This document shows, piece after piece, positions 15,546 through 24,739 of a DNA stretch of 64,000 nucleotides. The position numbers and the translations under genes are program-made. Positions within the stretch are counted from its first letter, which is position 1; each line of letters starts with the position of its first letter. Under the pieces are notes generated by a model. It was not told the DNA's origin. It saw only the letters and a list, made by a program, of their open reading frames with translations, and ran no database searches. Origin of the DNA: Candidatus Skiveiella danica (lineage in GTDB: Bacteria > Pseudomonadota > Gammaproteobacteria > Burkholderiales > Burkholderiaceae_C); assembly GCA_016721925.1 (NCBI GenBank), contig JADKHE010000004.1:186001-250000 (forward strand). The letters are read 5' to 3'.

Positions 15546-17084
15546 TCAGGGCACCAGCTCAATCTTTCCCGGCCGCCAGCTCTTGTTGAACCAGGGCTCC
15601 AGCGGCCCGTACAGGCGCAGGATGGTGAACCAGGTCTGACCGGGAATCGTCTGCACCCAGTTGGCTTCCCTGCCGGCAGGCACTTTCGGGCCGAAGTACA
15701 CGTCAATGGAGCCGTCGGCGTTCTTCTGCACGCCTTTGTTCTGGCTGCTCACGCTGGGGAACTGTTCATTGGTCTGGATCATCGAGCGGGTCTGCCCGCT
15801 GTAGACGATCACGGACCAGAAAGCCTTGGCCGGCACATTCGGCGGCAGGCGCAGCTTGTAGTTCTTGCCGCCATCCAGCGGGTTGTTGCCGGCGTCCAGC
15901 GCAGACCACGGGTAGATCGAGCCTTCACCGACGATCTTGGTGTCCATTGCCGGGGTGACGCCGGTGGCCAGGAAGAAGAAGAACGCGGAGGCGTCCAGGT
16001 TGGCGACGCCCGGCTGCGATTCGAACTTATAGCCGCCAAGGAAGGGCAGGCGCCAGTTGCTGTTGTCGTAGTAGTAGCCCGCGCGGTCTTTCAACCGGTA
16101 GGCAATGGTGCGTGCGGTGGCATCGCCCACGGCGGCCGCTTCGGTCAGGATCTTCTTCATGCGCTCATCGGGCGCGAAGGGTTTGCCTTTCTGGATGCCG
16201 AGCGACGCCCACATGCCCAGCGTGGTGGGGTCCACCGAACGGGTGGGTTCTTCCTGCACCACCTGGTTCAGCATTTCCCAGAATTCGAAGCCAGCCGGCC
16301 CCACCATGTTGAATGGCTTGCCCGACATGTCCACGAAGTTGAGCTTGGGCGGATTGGCTGCCTGGCCCAGCGGATAGATCCTGGTGTACTTCTTGACCGC
16401 GTCGACCCCCGGCTTCGCATCGCCGTTGACGAGGAAGCTGCGCCAGGGAATCCAGACGCTGAAAGTCGCTGGCCGTACCACGTGGTAGCCCTTGGGCACC
16501 TCGCCCTTGTAGCCGGGTGGCAGCAACAGATACTTGCCGCCTTGTCCATGATCGGGGCCGGTGATGCCGACATCGCCCGCCCAGCGATACCACATGTCGT
16601 CAATCAGACCCAGCACCTTCGGCGGCACTTCGAGCACCAGCGGGCCGTTCTTCAGGTCGAGCCAGAACCAGGTGTAGGGTGTGTTGTCATTGGCGGTCAG
16701 CTCAACGGTACGGGAATCAACCTTCTGCTCCCAGATCGGTACCGTGAGGTTCGCCGGTCCCATGGTGAGCATGGCACGACGGTTGGCGAGCTGGTTGACC
16801 GGTGGCAGGCCCAGCAGGTAACCTTGAACCGCTCGCTGGAAATCCAGGTTGTCGTAGAGTTTTTGCGCGGTGGCCGCATCGGGCACGCCACCGGAAAAAT
16901 TCAGTGTGCCCAGGCGCGTATCAACCTTGTCCGGCACGGCCACACCTGCCGGCATCGGCGTCGAATACTTGAATTGCGCATCAGCCGCCGGGCCGGAAAG
17001 TGGTTGTGCCTGGCTGGCGACCGCCGCAAACGCGAGCGCCGTGGCGAGCGCCGCGTGGCGAGCGAGAACGCGTGGGTGTTTCAT
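15546..17084 (-). CDS. Exported DUF1254/DUF1214 protein, high-GC paralogue
   Basis: 512 residues with a cleavable signal peptide (ALATALAFAAVASQA). It shares with its neighbour the motif GGKYLLLPPGYKGEVPKGYH (DUF1254 region) and IDVYFGPKVPAGREANWVQ near the end (DUF1214 region), but codon use is typical of the chromosome. The role is unknown. It is divergent from an AraC-type regulator with 146 bases between them, so regulation by that protein is likely. The ATG at 17084 precedes the signal peptide directly. Confidence 0.88.
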   Translation of the reverse strand: MKHPRVLARHAALATALAFAAVASQAQPLSGPAADAQFKYSTPMPAGVAVPDKVDTRLGTLNFSGGVPDAATAQKLYDNLDFQRAVQGYLLGLPPVNQLANRRAMLTMGPANLTVPIWEQKVDSRTVELTANDNTPYTWFWLDLKNGPLVLEVPPKVLGLIDDMWYRWAGDVGITGPDHGQGGKYLLLPPGYKGEVPKGYHVVRPATFSVWIPWRSFLVNGDAKPGVDAVKKYTRIYPLGQAANPPKLNFVDMSGKPFNMVGPAGFEFWEMLNQVVQEEPTRSVDPTTLGMWASLGIQKGKPFAPDERMKKILTEAAAVGDATARTIAYRLKDRAGYYYDNSNWRLPFLGGYKFESQPGVANLDASAFFFFLATGVTPAMDTKIVGEGSIYPWSALDAGNNPLDGGKNYKLRLPPNVPAKAFWSVIVYSGQTRSMIQTNEQFPSVSSQNKGVQKNADGSIDVYFGPKVPAGREANWVQTIPGQTWFTILRLYGPLEPWFNKSWRPGKIELVP

Positions 17085-17230
17085 GATTGTTCCTTACCGT
17101 CGTAAATCTCTTGCCGAAGACGAACCAACAACATCGCACAGGACATGTGATCCGTTTCGAATCAGGGATATCACTTAATGTTAGAGCGCCAAGTGCATCA
17201 GCGCCTTGCAATTTCGGCCAAAATCGCAGC

Positions 17231-18322
17231 ATGATCATGGATCCCGTCAAGGGTTTGTCGGTGGGCCCGCAACTTGTTTCGCAAGCCATGCCGCCCTACG
17301 CGCAAAGTGGCGTGGGTGAAGTCCGCATTGGCCCGATCCTCGCCATCCCGCAGGTTCTGAAAGAACACGGCGTCAACGCGCAGACGGCCTTCTCGCGCGC
17401 GGGCGTGCCGCTGTCGCTGTTCAGTGACGCCGAAGCGAGACTGCCGGTCGATGCAGTCGGGCGGCTTCTTGCGGAGTGTGCAAGTCTCTCGGGCTGTCCG
17501 CATTTCGGGCTGCTGGTGGGCGAGCGGTTTTCACTGGATGGTCTGGGACCATTGGGAGACTTGATGCGCGCTTCGCCCAGCGTTGGCGTCGCCCTGCGCC
17601 ACCTGCTGCAGCACCTGCCGATGGTGGATCGCAGCGCGGCGCCGTTGTTGCTGTTGTTGTTGCCGCCCGAAGGCAACGCCGCCGTGCTGGGCTATTCGTT
17701 GGTTCGCCATGAAACACCGCACGCCAGGCACATTTACGACGCTGTCATGGCGATCGGGCAGCGGATACTGGTTGCCCTGTGTGGCGATACCTTCGTGCCC
17801 GTTTGTGTTCAATTTCCCCTTGGTCGTCCGGCGAATGTTGACGCCTACCGGCGAATGTTCCATGCGCCTTTGAGCTTTGACGCCGAGCTTGCAGGAGTGG
17901 TTTTCGCGGCATCGTGGCTGGCCCATCCGATAGCCGGCGCCGATGCGGCGCGCTACGGGGCGCTGTGGCAGGCGATGCAGCAGGCGCAGGCCGCGAGCAC
18001 GATCAGTCTTGGCGAAAAAGTCGAGCGGACTCTGCACCAGATGCTGCTGGGCGGCCAGGGCACGGCGGATGCGGTGGCGAGCCACTTCTGCGTCAGTGTG
18101 CGAACCTTGCGACGTCGGCTGGCCACCGAAGGCAGGAGTTTCCAGGCGATGTTGAACCAGGCGCGGTACGAACTGGCTTGCCAGCTGCTGCACAACACGC
18201 GCTTACCGGTCTCGCACATTGCGGCAGCACTGCAATATACTGATGCCACCGCCTTCACGCGCGCCTTCCACGGTTGGGCGGGAAGCAGCCCGACGGACTG
18301 GCGTACCGTTTCGTCTCGCTGA
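17231..18322 (+). CDS. AraC family regulator with N-terminal Arabinose_bd-type domain
   Basis: 363 residues. The N-terminal 220 residues resemble the ligand-binding domain found in OruR/ArgR-like AraC regulators (VLKEHGVNAQTAFSRAGVPL, SGCPHFGLLVGERF). The C-terminal double helix-turn-helix includes VASHFCVSVRTLRRRLATEG and HIAAALQYTDATAFTRAFHG. It probably controls the divergent DUF1254 genes. The first ATG of the plausible frame (17231) was used; the frame extends to 17087 without homology. Confidence 0.85.
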   Translation: MIMDPVKGLSVGPQLVSQAMPPYAQSGVGEVRIGPILAIPQVLKEHGVNAQTAFSRAGVPLSLFSDAEARLPVDAVGRLLAECASLSGCPHFGLLVGERFSLDGLGPLGDLMRASPSVGVALRHLLQHLPMVDRSAAPLLLLLLPPEGNAAVLGYSLVRHETPHARHIYDAVMAIGQRILVALCGDTFVPVCVQFPLGRPANVDAYRRMFHAPLSFDAELAGVVFAASWLAHPIAGADAARYGALWQAMQQAQAASTISLGEKVERTLHQMLLGGQGTADAVASHFCVSVRTLRRRLATEGRSFQAMLNQARYELACQLLHNTRLPVSHIAAALQYTDATAFTRAFHGWAGSSPTDWRTVSSR

Positions 18323-18639
18323 GACTCACTTTGGGGACTCTACACTTCCCGTCAGAAAACAAGTCGGCTCTGCTCTAGAGCCCGGCAGTTCACGAAATCG
18401 AAGCCGTTATCTGGGTGACCGCTTTGGCATCTTGGGCCACTGGAATGAACGGCTGGTCCCACAGATCATGGCTGTCCGGTCGCGATCGATTGGGACAGTT
18501 GGCAAACTCAAGCCAAATACCCGCGCCCAGTCTCAAGCAGTCAATGGTTTGACATTTTTCCCGGGCGGCTGCCAATCGCCATTTGCAATGGGCCCTGAAC
18601 CGATTGCAGTCGTCAAAGCCGTCATGCAATCTCGCCCTG

Positions 18640-18806
18640 TTGGCCATCCCCCCCCAGGCCGCCACCGCCGCCACCCGCGCCGCATGGATCAGATCCCCGA
18701 CCTTCTGGCCCGTGATGCCCATCGCCATGGCTTGTTCCGCGATGGCGGATGTGACCACCGATTGCGCCGCTGCCAATGCACCCGCCTGCCGCGCGTGCTG
18801 CGGATA
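18640..18806 (-). pseudogene. 3'-end remnant of a cca-like gene
   Basis: On the minus strand this reads LYPQHARQAGALAAAQSVVT, then AIAEQAMAMGITGQKVGDLI and HAARVAAVAAW, aligning with the C-terminus of the intact cca gene (YPQRARLAGALAAAQSVATA and onward). It has no start, no catalytic domain and is clearly diverged, so it is not a recent copy. The stretch 18323-18639 before it holds nothing recognisable. Confidence 0.7.
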
Positions 18807-18810
18807 GAGC

Positions 18811-18838
18811 GTAATTGGAGTCTGGCCCCAATTTCCCC
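18811..18838 (-). repeat. REP-like hairpin at a recombination junction
   Basis: Minus-strand AAATTGGGGCCAGACTCCAA is the same type of unit as the pair at 10017-10107. It lies exactly between the end of the cca remnant (18806) and the first base of trxC homology (18841). Confidence 0.6.
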
Positions 18839-18840
18839 CT

Positions 18841-19247
18841 GCCACACCACGAACCGCGTCAGGACGACCGATCTTTCAAGCGCGCCAGACTGCGGCAGCT
18901 GCCACCAGCCGCTGTTCACCGGAGCGCCGCTGGCGCTGGATGAAGCCGGGTTTGACCGCCACATCGCCCGCAGCCAGATTCCGGTGCTGGTTGATTTCTG
19001 GGCGCCGTGGTGCGGTCCCTGCCGCATGATGGCCCCGGCCTTCGAGCAGGCCGCCGTGCAACTGGAACCGCAGGTGCGGCTGGTGAAGGTCAACACGGAA
19101 GACCACCCGAACCTGGCGGCGCGCTTCAACATCCGCAGCATCCCGACGCTGGCGCTGTTCCAGGGCGGCCACGAGGTGGCGCGCCAGGCGGGCGCGATGC
19201 GTTCGGCGGCGGACATTGCGCGCTGGGTGCAGGCGAATCGGCGCTGA
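18841..19247 (+). pseudogene. Truncated trxC duplicate lacking its start and first zinc cysteines
   Basis: The frame encodes CHTTNRVRTTDLSSAPDCGS through the intact active site WAPWCGPCRMM to the normal C-terminus (ARWVQANRR). The first 11 codons of trxC, including the start and the first CPHC cysteine, are replaced by unrelated sequence (the cca remnant and a REP-like hairpin). No ribosome-binding site or start codon is apparent at the fusion; an in-frame ATG far upstream would add unrelated residues. It may still be expressed as a Zn-less thioredoxin, but is more likely decaying. The 5' half is identical in DNA to trxC. Confidence 0.75.
18841..19247 (+). repeat. Direct repeat, copy 2 (trxC fragment)
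   Basis: The partner of 13171-13577, with 407 bp aligned without gaps. Together the copies bracket the DUF1254/AraC region, as expected after a tandem duplication or homologous integration event. Confidence 0.85.
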
Positions 19248-19280
19248 ACGGCCCGTAGCCGGTGGCGATTCCGGGCTGGG

Positions 19281-20117
19281 CTAGCGGCTGCCCCAGATCG
19301 CCGCCCCCACCACCAGGACGGCCGCCACCGCCACGTTCCACAGCAGCGGCTGGCCCGTGCTCACCAGCAGCAACACGGTGGAGAGGATGGGCGTGGCGAA
19401 GGCCAGCAGGCCGATGCGCCGGGTGTCGCCCTGCTTGATCGCCGCGTCCCAGAGAAAGAACGCCCCACCGAGTGGGCCGAGGCCCAGCGCCGCGATCAGC
19501 AGGGCGTCGCTCGCGGTCAGCGCAATCGCGGGCTCCAGCGCCACATGGCAGCCCAGCGACAGCAAGCCGGACGCGGCCGCGAAACCGCCCACCGCGGCGG
19601 TCGGAAAGTGCGGCAGGCGGCGCGTCAGCAGCGAGTAGCTGGACCAGACGAAGGCCGAGGCCAGCGCCAGCAGGTAGCCGATCTGAAAGCCTCCGCCGCT
19701 CCCGCCCGAGCCGCCCCGGCCCAGGATCGCGATCGCCGCGCCGGCAAAGCCGATCAGCGCCGCCACCACGTGCCGGGTGTGCAGCGTCACCCCGGGCAGG
19801 AACAGCGGCGCCAGCACCACCATGCCCAGCGGCCAGAGGTAGTTGATCAGGTTGGCCTCCACGGCCGGTGCCGTGCGCAGGGCCATGAACAGCAGGAAGT
19901 GAAAACCGAACAGGCCGTAGATGCCCACCGCGAGCGTCGGCACGGGCACCTTCCACGCGCTCAGGCGAAAGCGCGACAGCGGCAGCGCGATCAGGCTGCC
20001 CACGAGCAGGCCGAGGCCGGTCAGCAGGAACGGGGGCACATGGGACAGTTTCACGCCCAGTGGCGCCAGCGTGCCCCACAGGGCGATGGCGGCCAGGGCC
20101 AGCAGATCGGCTTTCAT
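19281..20117 (-). CDS. EamA/DMT superfamily transporter
   Basis: A 278-residue inner-membrane protein with about ten hydrophobic helices in two repeated EamA halves (LLALAAIALWGTLAPLGVKL in the first; GYLLALASAFVWSSYSLLTR in the second). The aromatic, glycine and proline pattern is that of drug/metabolite exporters. The substrate cannot be predicted. The ATG at 20117 begins MKADLLALAA. It is divergent from the acylase gene. Confidence 0.88.
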   Translation of the reverse strand: MKADLLALAAIALWGTLAPLGVKLSHVPPFLLTGLGLLVGSLIALPLSRFRLSAWKVPVPTLAVGIYGLFGFHFLLFMALRTAPAVEANLINYLWPLGMVVLAPLFLPGVTLHTRHVVAALIGFAGAAIAILGRGGSGGSGGGFQIGYLLALASAFVWSSYSLLTRRLPHFPTAAVGGFAAASGLLSLGCHVALEPAIALTASDALLIAALGLGPLGGAFFLWDAAIKQGDTRRIGLLAFATPILSTVLLLVSTGQPLLWNVAVAAVLVVGAAIWGSR

Positions 20118-20233
20118 GCGGCGAGCATAACGGGCTTAGGGAAAACCAAGCTGAGCGGCCCCGCCTGGCGCCCCTATCATCGTTCCAGGGCCCGACCGAG
20201 GTCCGGTTCAAGGCCCAAACCAAGGAGACAACA

Positions 20234-22666
20234 ATGAAACCTGTGTTCCGACGCGGCGACCGATTCGCCACCCCGCTGAAGCTGAGCGCCGTTGCCGTGG
20301 CGGCCATCCTGGCCGCCTGTTCCAGCAGCGACAACACCATCACGCCTGAATACGCCGCCACCATCCGCACCACCAGCTACGGCGTGCCGCACGTGCTGGC
20401 CGACAACTTCAAGGGTGCCGGTTTCGGTTACGGCTACGCGTTCGCCCAGCAGAATTTCTGCCTGTATGCCGAAGAACTGGTCACCCTGCGCGGCGAGCGC
20501 GCGCAGTACTTTGGCGCCACCGGTGGCTACCTGGGCCAGCTGGGCACCACCTCCGGCAACGTGGATTCGGATTTTTACTACAAGCTGCTGTTCAACAAGG
20601 CGCAGGCAGACCGGATCAAGAGCAACTCCAGCCAGGCCGCCCGCGACATCGTGACGGGCTTTGCGGCCGGGTACAACCGCTACCTGAGCGACACCGGTGC
20701 GGCCAACCTGCCGGCCGAATGCCGCAGTGCCGACTGGGTCAAACCCATGACCGAGGACGAGGCCTATCTGCGCCTGACGCAGGCGGCCGTGGCCGGCAGT
20801 TCCCTGAATTTCATCAACTCGATCGGCAATGCCCAGCCCCCGGCGACGGCGGTGGCCTCGCTCAAGTCGAACCGGCGCGAAAAGCTGCCCAGCGCCCGCC
20901 AGCTGGCCGCCTCGCCGATGGTCGCCGCCCTGCAGAACCTGCAGGACCACACCATTGGCTCCAACGGCTTTGGCCTGGGGCGCGAGGTCACGCAGAGCGG
21001 CAAGGGCATCGTGATGGGCAACCCGCACTTCCCCTGGTGGGGTGCGTTGCGCCTGCACCAGATCCACATCACGGTGCCGAACGAAAAGTACGACGTGATG
21101 GGCGCGACGCTGCTGGGCGTGCCCCTGCCGCTGATCGGTTTCAACAGCACCCTGGGCTGGACCCATACCTTCTCCACCGACAACCGCTTCACGCTGCGGT
21201 ATCTGGCGCTGGACCCGTCCAACCCGACCCGCTACATCAAGGATGGCGCATCCAAGCCGATGACGGCCGTGCCGCTGAGCATTTCCGCCAAAGGCGCGGA
21301 TGGCAAGCTGACGACGGTCAGCCGCACGCTCTACACCACCGAGTTCGGCCCGATGCTCATGGACAAGGACTTTGCCTGGGGCCGCAGTTCGGCCTTTGCG
21401 ATCCAGGACGCCAACTACAGCAACTACAAGCTGATCGACCAGGTCATCCTGAATGGCAAGGCCACCAGCGTGGACGGCCTGCTGCAGGCGGCCGCCACCC
21501 ACACCGCCATGCCCTGGGTCAACACCATGGCGGCCGACAAGAACGGTGACGCGATGTACCTCAACTATTCGGTGGCTGCCAAGGTGGCCGATGCCCAGCT
21601 CGCGGCCTGTGTGCCGGGGCGCGACGTCGGGGCGCCGTTCCAGGACCTGATGGCCACCACCGGCCTGGTCGTGATGGCGGGCACGGCGTCGGCCTGCGAC
21701 TGGTCCGGCAGCATCGGTGCGGCGCAACGGCCCTCGATCAAGCGCTCGGATTACATCGTGAACGCCAACGACAGCCACTGGTGGTCCACCGCGAACACCT
21801 TCCTGACCGGCTACCCCAAGATCATCGCCACCGGGCCCGATGCCGAAGGCTCGGTGCAGAACAACCGCACCCGCACCGGCCACGCCATCGTGCGCGACCG
21901 CCTGTCCGGCGCCGATGGCCTGCCGGGCAACCGCTTCACGGTGGCCAACCTGCAGCAGATCTACCAGAAGAGCCGCTTCTTCAAGGCCGAGAAATGGCTG
22001 CCCGGCTTCACCGCCGAGTGTCTGGCCAGCCCCACGGCGTCGGCGGCGGCCAAGGATGCCTGCGCCGTGCTGAAGGACTGGGACAAGACCCATGCGCCGA
22101 TGAGCGTGGGGGCGGTGCTGTTCCTCGAGTTCTACGCGGCGCTGGGCGAGCTGGAGGCGCCGTCGTGGTGGTCGGTTGCGTTCAATCCGGCCGACCCGCT
22201 GGAGACGCCCCGCGGCAATGCCGGCACGGCCGCCGCGCTGACCAAGCTCGAAGCCCTGGTGGCCACGGCCCAGTTCGACTCGTTCGCCAAGCGGCGCATT
22301 CGCCCCGCCGACGTGCAGGTCGTTCAGCGTGCGGAAGGCAATCTGTCGATCCCGGGCGGCCGATACACCTTCAACAACTGGCGCGGCCAGAAGGTCGAGA
22401 TTGCGCCGGGCACCTATGTCTACACCGGCGATCCCAAGACCAACGCGGGCGCCTATGGCAACAGCTACATGCAGTTCGTCACCTGGGATGACAACGGCCC
22501 GGTGGCCGAAGGCATCCTGACCTACAGCCAGTCGACGAACCCCGCGCACGTGAATTTCAGCGACCAGACCCGCAAGTACTCCGCCGGCGAGTGGGTGAAA
22601 CTGCCCTACACCGACGCCCAGATCAAGGCCGATCCGAACTTCAAGGAAGTCAAGATCTCGCAGTGA
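20234..22666 (+). CDS. Lipoprotein acylase, penicillin amidase (Ntn-hydrolase) family
   Basis: An 810-residue exported enzyme. The signal ends in a lipobox LAAC, with Cys29 as the likely lipidated residue. The family is made as one chain and cut autocatalytically so that an internal Ser becomes the new N-terminus. Here that residue is Ser243 in HTIGSNGFGLG, followed by GNPHFPWWGALRLHQIH and IGFNSTLGWTHTFSTDN, which match aculeacin/acyl-homoserine-lactone acylases better than classical penicillin G acylases. The substrate (AHL, peptide or lipopeptide) is uncertain. The ATG at 20234 follows AAGGAG at the right distance. A strong terminator follows. Confidence 0.85.
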   Translation: MKPVFRRGDRFATPLKLSAVAVAAILAACSSSDNTITPEYAATIRTTSYGVPHVLADNFKGAGFGYGYAFAQQNFCLYAEELVTLRGERAQYFGATGGYLGQLGTTSGNVDSDFYYKLLFNKAQADRIKSNSSQAARDIVTGFAAGYNRYLSDTGAANLPAECRSADWVKPMTEDEAYLRLTQAAVAGSSLNFINSIGNAQPPATAVASLKSNRREKLPSARQLAASPMVAALQNLQDHTIGSNGFGLGREVTQSGKGIVMGNPHFPWWGALRLHQIHITVPNEKYDVMGATLLGVPLPLIGFNSTLGWTHTFSTDNRFTLRYLALDPSNPTRYIKDGASKPMTAVPLSISAKGADGKLTTVSRTLYTTEFGPMLMDKDFAWGRSSAFAIQDANYSNYKLIDQVILNGKATSVDGLLQAAATHTAMPWVNTMAADKNGDAMYLNYSVAAKVADAQLAACVPGRDVGAPFQDLMATTGLVVMAGTASACDWSGSIGAAQRPSIKRSDYIVNANDSHWWSTANTFLTGYPKIIATGPDAEGSVQNNRTRTGHAIVRDRLSGADGLPGNRFTVANLQQIYQKSRFFKAEKWLPGFTAECLASPTASAAAKDACAVLKDWDKTHAPMSVGAVLFLEFYAALGELEAPSWWSVAFNPADPLETPRGNAGTAAALTKLEALVATAQFDSFAKRRIRPADVQVVQRAEGNLSIPGGRYTFNNWRGQKVEIAPGTYVYTGDPKTNAGAYGNSYMQFVTWDDNGPVAEGILTYSQSTNPAHVNFSDQTRKYSAGEWVKLPYTDAQIKADPNFKEVKISQ

Positions 22667-22694
22667 GGGGGTGAACCCCGCCGGCGGGCCGGCA

Positions 22695-22735
22695 GGCCGC
22701 GCGACCCCTGGTCGGGGCGCGCGGCCTTTTTGTTT
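22695..22735 (+). terminator. Rho-independent terminator after the acylase gene
   Basis: GGCCGCGCGACCCC TGG with the partner GGGGCGCGCGGCC forms a long GC stem, followed by TTTTTGTTTT. It ends at the stop of the convergent cca gene. Confidence 0.85.
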
Positions 22736-24016
22736 TCAGCCGTCCGTCACCGGGGATTGGCTGGCCAGCCACGCCGACACCGCCACGGTCCGCGCCGCCT
22801 GGATGCGCTCGCCCACCTTCGGGCCGCTGAGGCCCTCGGCCATGGCCTGCTGCGCGATGTCGGCGGTGGCCACCGACTGCGCCGCTGCCAGCGCGCCGGC
22901 CAGGCGTGCCCGCTGCGGGTAGGGCTGGTCCTCGAAGCCCAGGCGCCCGCGCGCGTCGCATTCGCAGGCCAGCAGGATCTCGCCGAAGCGCGCCGGCTTG
23001 CGCAAGGCGTCGCAGCGCTCCAGCAGGCGCACCAGCGCCGCCGCGGAAAAGTCGCCGCTGCGGTGGATGTTGCCGTGCTCGCGCGCCACCACCTCGGCCA
23101 GTTCGCGGCAGTCCACCGGCACGCGCAGGCGCTCGCACACGCCCTTGAGCAGGCGCACGCTGCGTTCCTCGTGGCCGATGTGGCGCGGCAGCTGGTCGGC
23201 GGGCGTGGTGCCCTTGCCCAGGTCGTGCACCAGGCAGGCAAAGCGCACCGCAAGTGGCGCCTGCAGCCGTGCGCACATGTCGAGCACCATCATCACGTGC
23301 ACGCCGGTGTCGACCTCGGGGTGGTAGTCGGCGCGCTGCGGCACGCCCCACAGGCGGTCCAGCTCGGGCAGCAGCACCTTCAGCGCGCCGCACTCGATCA
23401 GCACGTCGAACAGGCGCGAGGGCGTGGCCTCCATCAGCCCGCGCGCCATTTCCTGCCAGACCCGCTCGGCGACCAGGTGGTCGGCCTCACCGTGCTCCAC
23501 CATCTCGCGCATCAGCTGCAGGGTCTCCGGGGCCACGCGGAAGTCGCTGAACCGCGCTGCAAAGCGCGCCACGCGCAGGATGCGCACCGGGTCTTCGCGG
23601 AAGGCGTCGGTGACATGGCGCAGCACGCGGGCCTGCAGGTCGCGCTGGCCGCCGTAGGGGTCGACCAGGTCATTTGTTGGCTTATTCTGGCCAGATCCCG
23701 GCGTCAAATGGCCATGAACAGCTATCGAATTGATCGTAAGATCCCGCCGCGCCAGGTCTTCCTCCAGTGTCACCTCGGGCGAGGTGTGGATGGCGAAGCC
23801 CTTGTAGCCGCGCGCGGTCTTGCGCTCGGTGCGCGCCAGCGCGTATTCCTCACGGGTCTGCGGATGCAGGAAGACCGGGAAATCCTTGCCCACGGGCAGG
23901 TAGCCCAGCGCGCTCATCTGCTCGGGCGTGGCGCCCACGACCACCCAGTCGCGGTCCTTGACCGGCAGGCCCAGCAACTCGTCGCGCACCGATCCACCCA
24001 CCCGATAAATCTGCAT
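22736..24016 (-). CDS. cca: CCA-adding tRNA nucleotidyltransferase (with HD domain)
   Basis: A 426-residue enzyme that builds or repairs the tRNA 3' CCA end. The nucleotidyltransferase motif GGSVRDELLGLPVKDRDWVV carries the catalytic acids, followed by RRDLTINS, ILRVARFAARF and an HD-domain phosphohydrolase motif (LVHDLGKG), as in multifunctional Cca. Between NSIAV and DLVDPYGGQ lies an extra segment of about 15 residues (HGHLTPGSGQNKPTN) encoded by repeat R4; ordinary Cca proteins have only a few residues there. The start at 24016 (MQIYRVGGSVRDE) is the family start. Confidence 0.94.
   Translation of the reverse strand: MQIYRVGGSVRDELLGLPVKDRDWVVVGATPEQMSALGYLPVGKDFPVFLHPQTREEYALARTERKTARGYKGFAIHTSPEVTLEEDLARRDLTINSIAVHGHLTPGSGQNKPTNDLVDPYGGQRDLQARVLRHVTDAFREDPVRILRVARFAARFSDFRVAPETLQLMREMVEHGEADHLVAERVWQEMARGLMEATPSRLFDVLIECGALKVLLPELDRLWGVPQRADYHPEVDTGVHVMMVLDMCARLQAPLAVRFACLVHDLGKGTTPADQLPRHIGHEERSVRLLKGVCERLRVPVDCRELAEVVAREHGNIHRSGDFSAAALVRLLERCDALRKPARFGEILLACECDARGRLGFEDQPYPQRARLAGALAAAQSVATADIAQQAMAEGLSGPKVGERIQAARTVAVSAWLASQSPVTDG
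23685..23738 (+). repeat. Dispersed hairpin repeat, copy R4 (inside cca)
   Basis: Contains TCTGGCCAGATCCCGGCGTC, AAATGGCCATGAAC and then AGCTATCGAATTGATC. The TGGCCA arms are intact; CCCGGCG replaces CCCAGCG. The copy is in frame within cca and translated there as the extra peptide. Confidence 0.7.
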
Positions 24017-24049
24017 CGCCGCAGTGTATCGGGGGATGGGTCCGCCGCG

Positions 24050-24739
24050 TCAGTCCCGCGCCAGGCGGTACGGCTCCTCGAAGTCGAGGAAGTCCTTTTC
24101 CGCCAGCGCGCCATCGATCCAGGCCTTCACGCCGGGCAAGGCGCACAGGCGCTCGATGTAGGCGGCCACGGGCGCTGGCACGGGCAGGGCGTAGGTGCGG
24201 ATGCGCATGACCACCGGCGCGAAATAGGCATCGACGATGGAAAACTGGCCGAAGAGCATCGGCCCGCCATGTTGCGCCAGCAGCTCGCTCCACATGGACA
24301 CCAGGCGGGCCAGGTCGGCGCGCACGCCGGGCTTGTCGCGCAGCGCCAGCGCGCCGATGGGCGGCAGCGAAGCCTCGATGTTCATCGGGCAGGCGCTGCG
24401 CAGGGCGCCGAAGCCGCTGTGCATCTCGGCGCAGACGCTGCGTGCGCGGGCCCTGGCGCGGGGGTCGGCCGGCCAGAGCTGCTTCTCGGGAAACTGCTCG
24501 GCCAGGGTTTCGGCGATGGCCAGCGTGTCCCACACGGCAAAGCCGTCGTCCTCTACCAGCACGGGGACCTTGCCGACCGGGTTCTGTGCCGCCACCGCCT
24601 GCTTGAAGGCCGAGCCGGCGTCGAACGAGTCGAAGCGCACCATGACCTCCTCGAACGGAATGCCGACCTGCTTCATCAGCACCCACGGGCGCATGGACCA
24701 GGAGGAATAGTTCTTGTTGCCGATGTAAAGCTTGGGCAT
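24050..24739 (-). CDS. Glutathione S-transferase family protein
   Basis: 229 residues with an N-terminal thioredoxin-like domain (MPKLYIGNKNYSSWSMRPWV) that carries the SSWSxRPW motif of a common bacterial GST subfamily with a Ser active site, the glutathione-binding cis-Pro region VGKVPVLVED and the DTLAIAETLAE segment. The C-terminal helical domain follows. It probably conjugates or reduces small electrophiles in the cytoplasm; the substrate is unknown. The gap between it and the next gene (24740-24908) holds nothing evident. Confidence 0.88.
   Translation of the reverse strand: MPKLYIGNKNYSSWSMRPWVLMKQVGIPFEEVMVRFDSFDAGSAFKQAVAAQNPVGKVPVLVEDDGFAVWDTLAIAETLAEQFPEKQLWPADPRARARARSVCAEMHSGFGALRSACPMNIEASLPPIGALALRDKPGVRADLARLVSMWSELLAQHGGPMLFGQFSIVDAYFAPVVMRIRTYALPVPAPVAAYIERLCALPGVKAWIDGALAEKDFLDFEEPYRLARD

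Noticed and set aside
18219..19247. A 342-codon frame ending in thioredoxin.
   Set aside because: Its first 200 codons cross the AraC 3' end and the cca remnant in unrelated frames; only the trxC part is real.
20177..22549. A 790-codon open frame on the minus strand.
   Set aside because: It is the shadow of the acylase gene in high-GC DNA, with no motifs and a biased composition.
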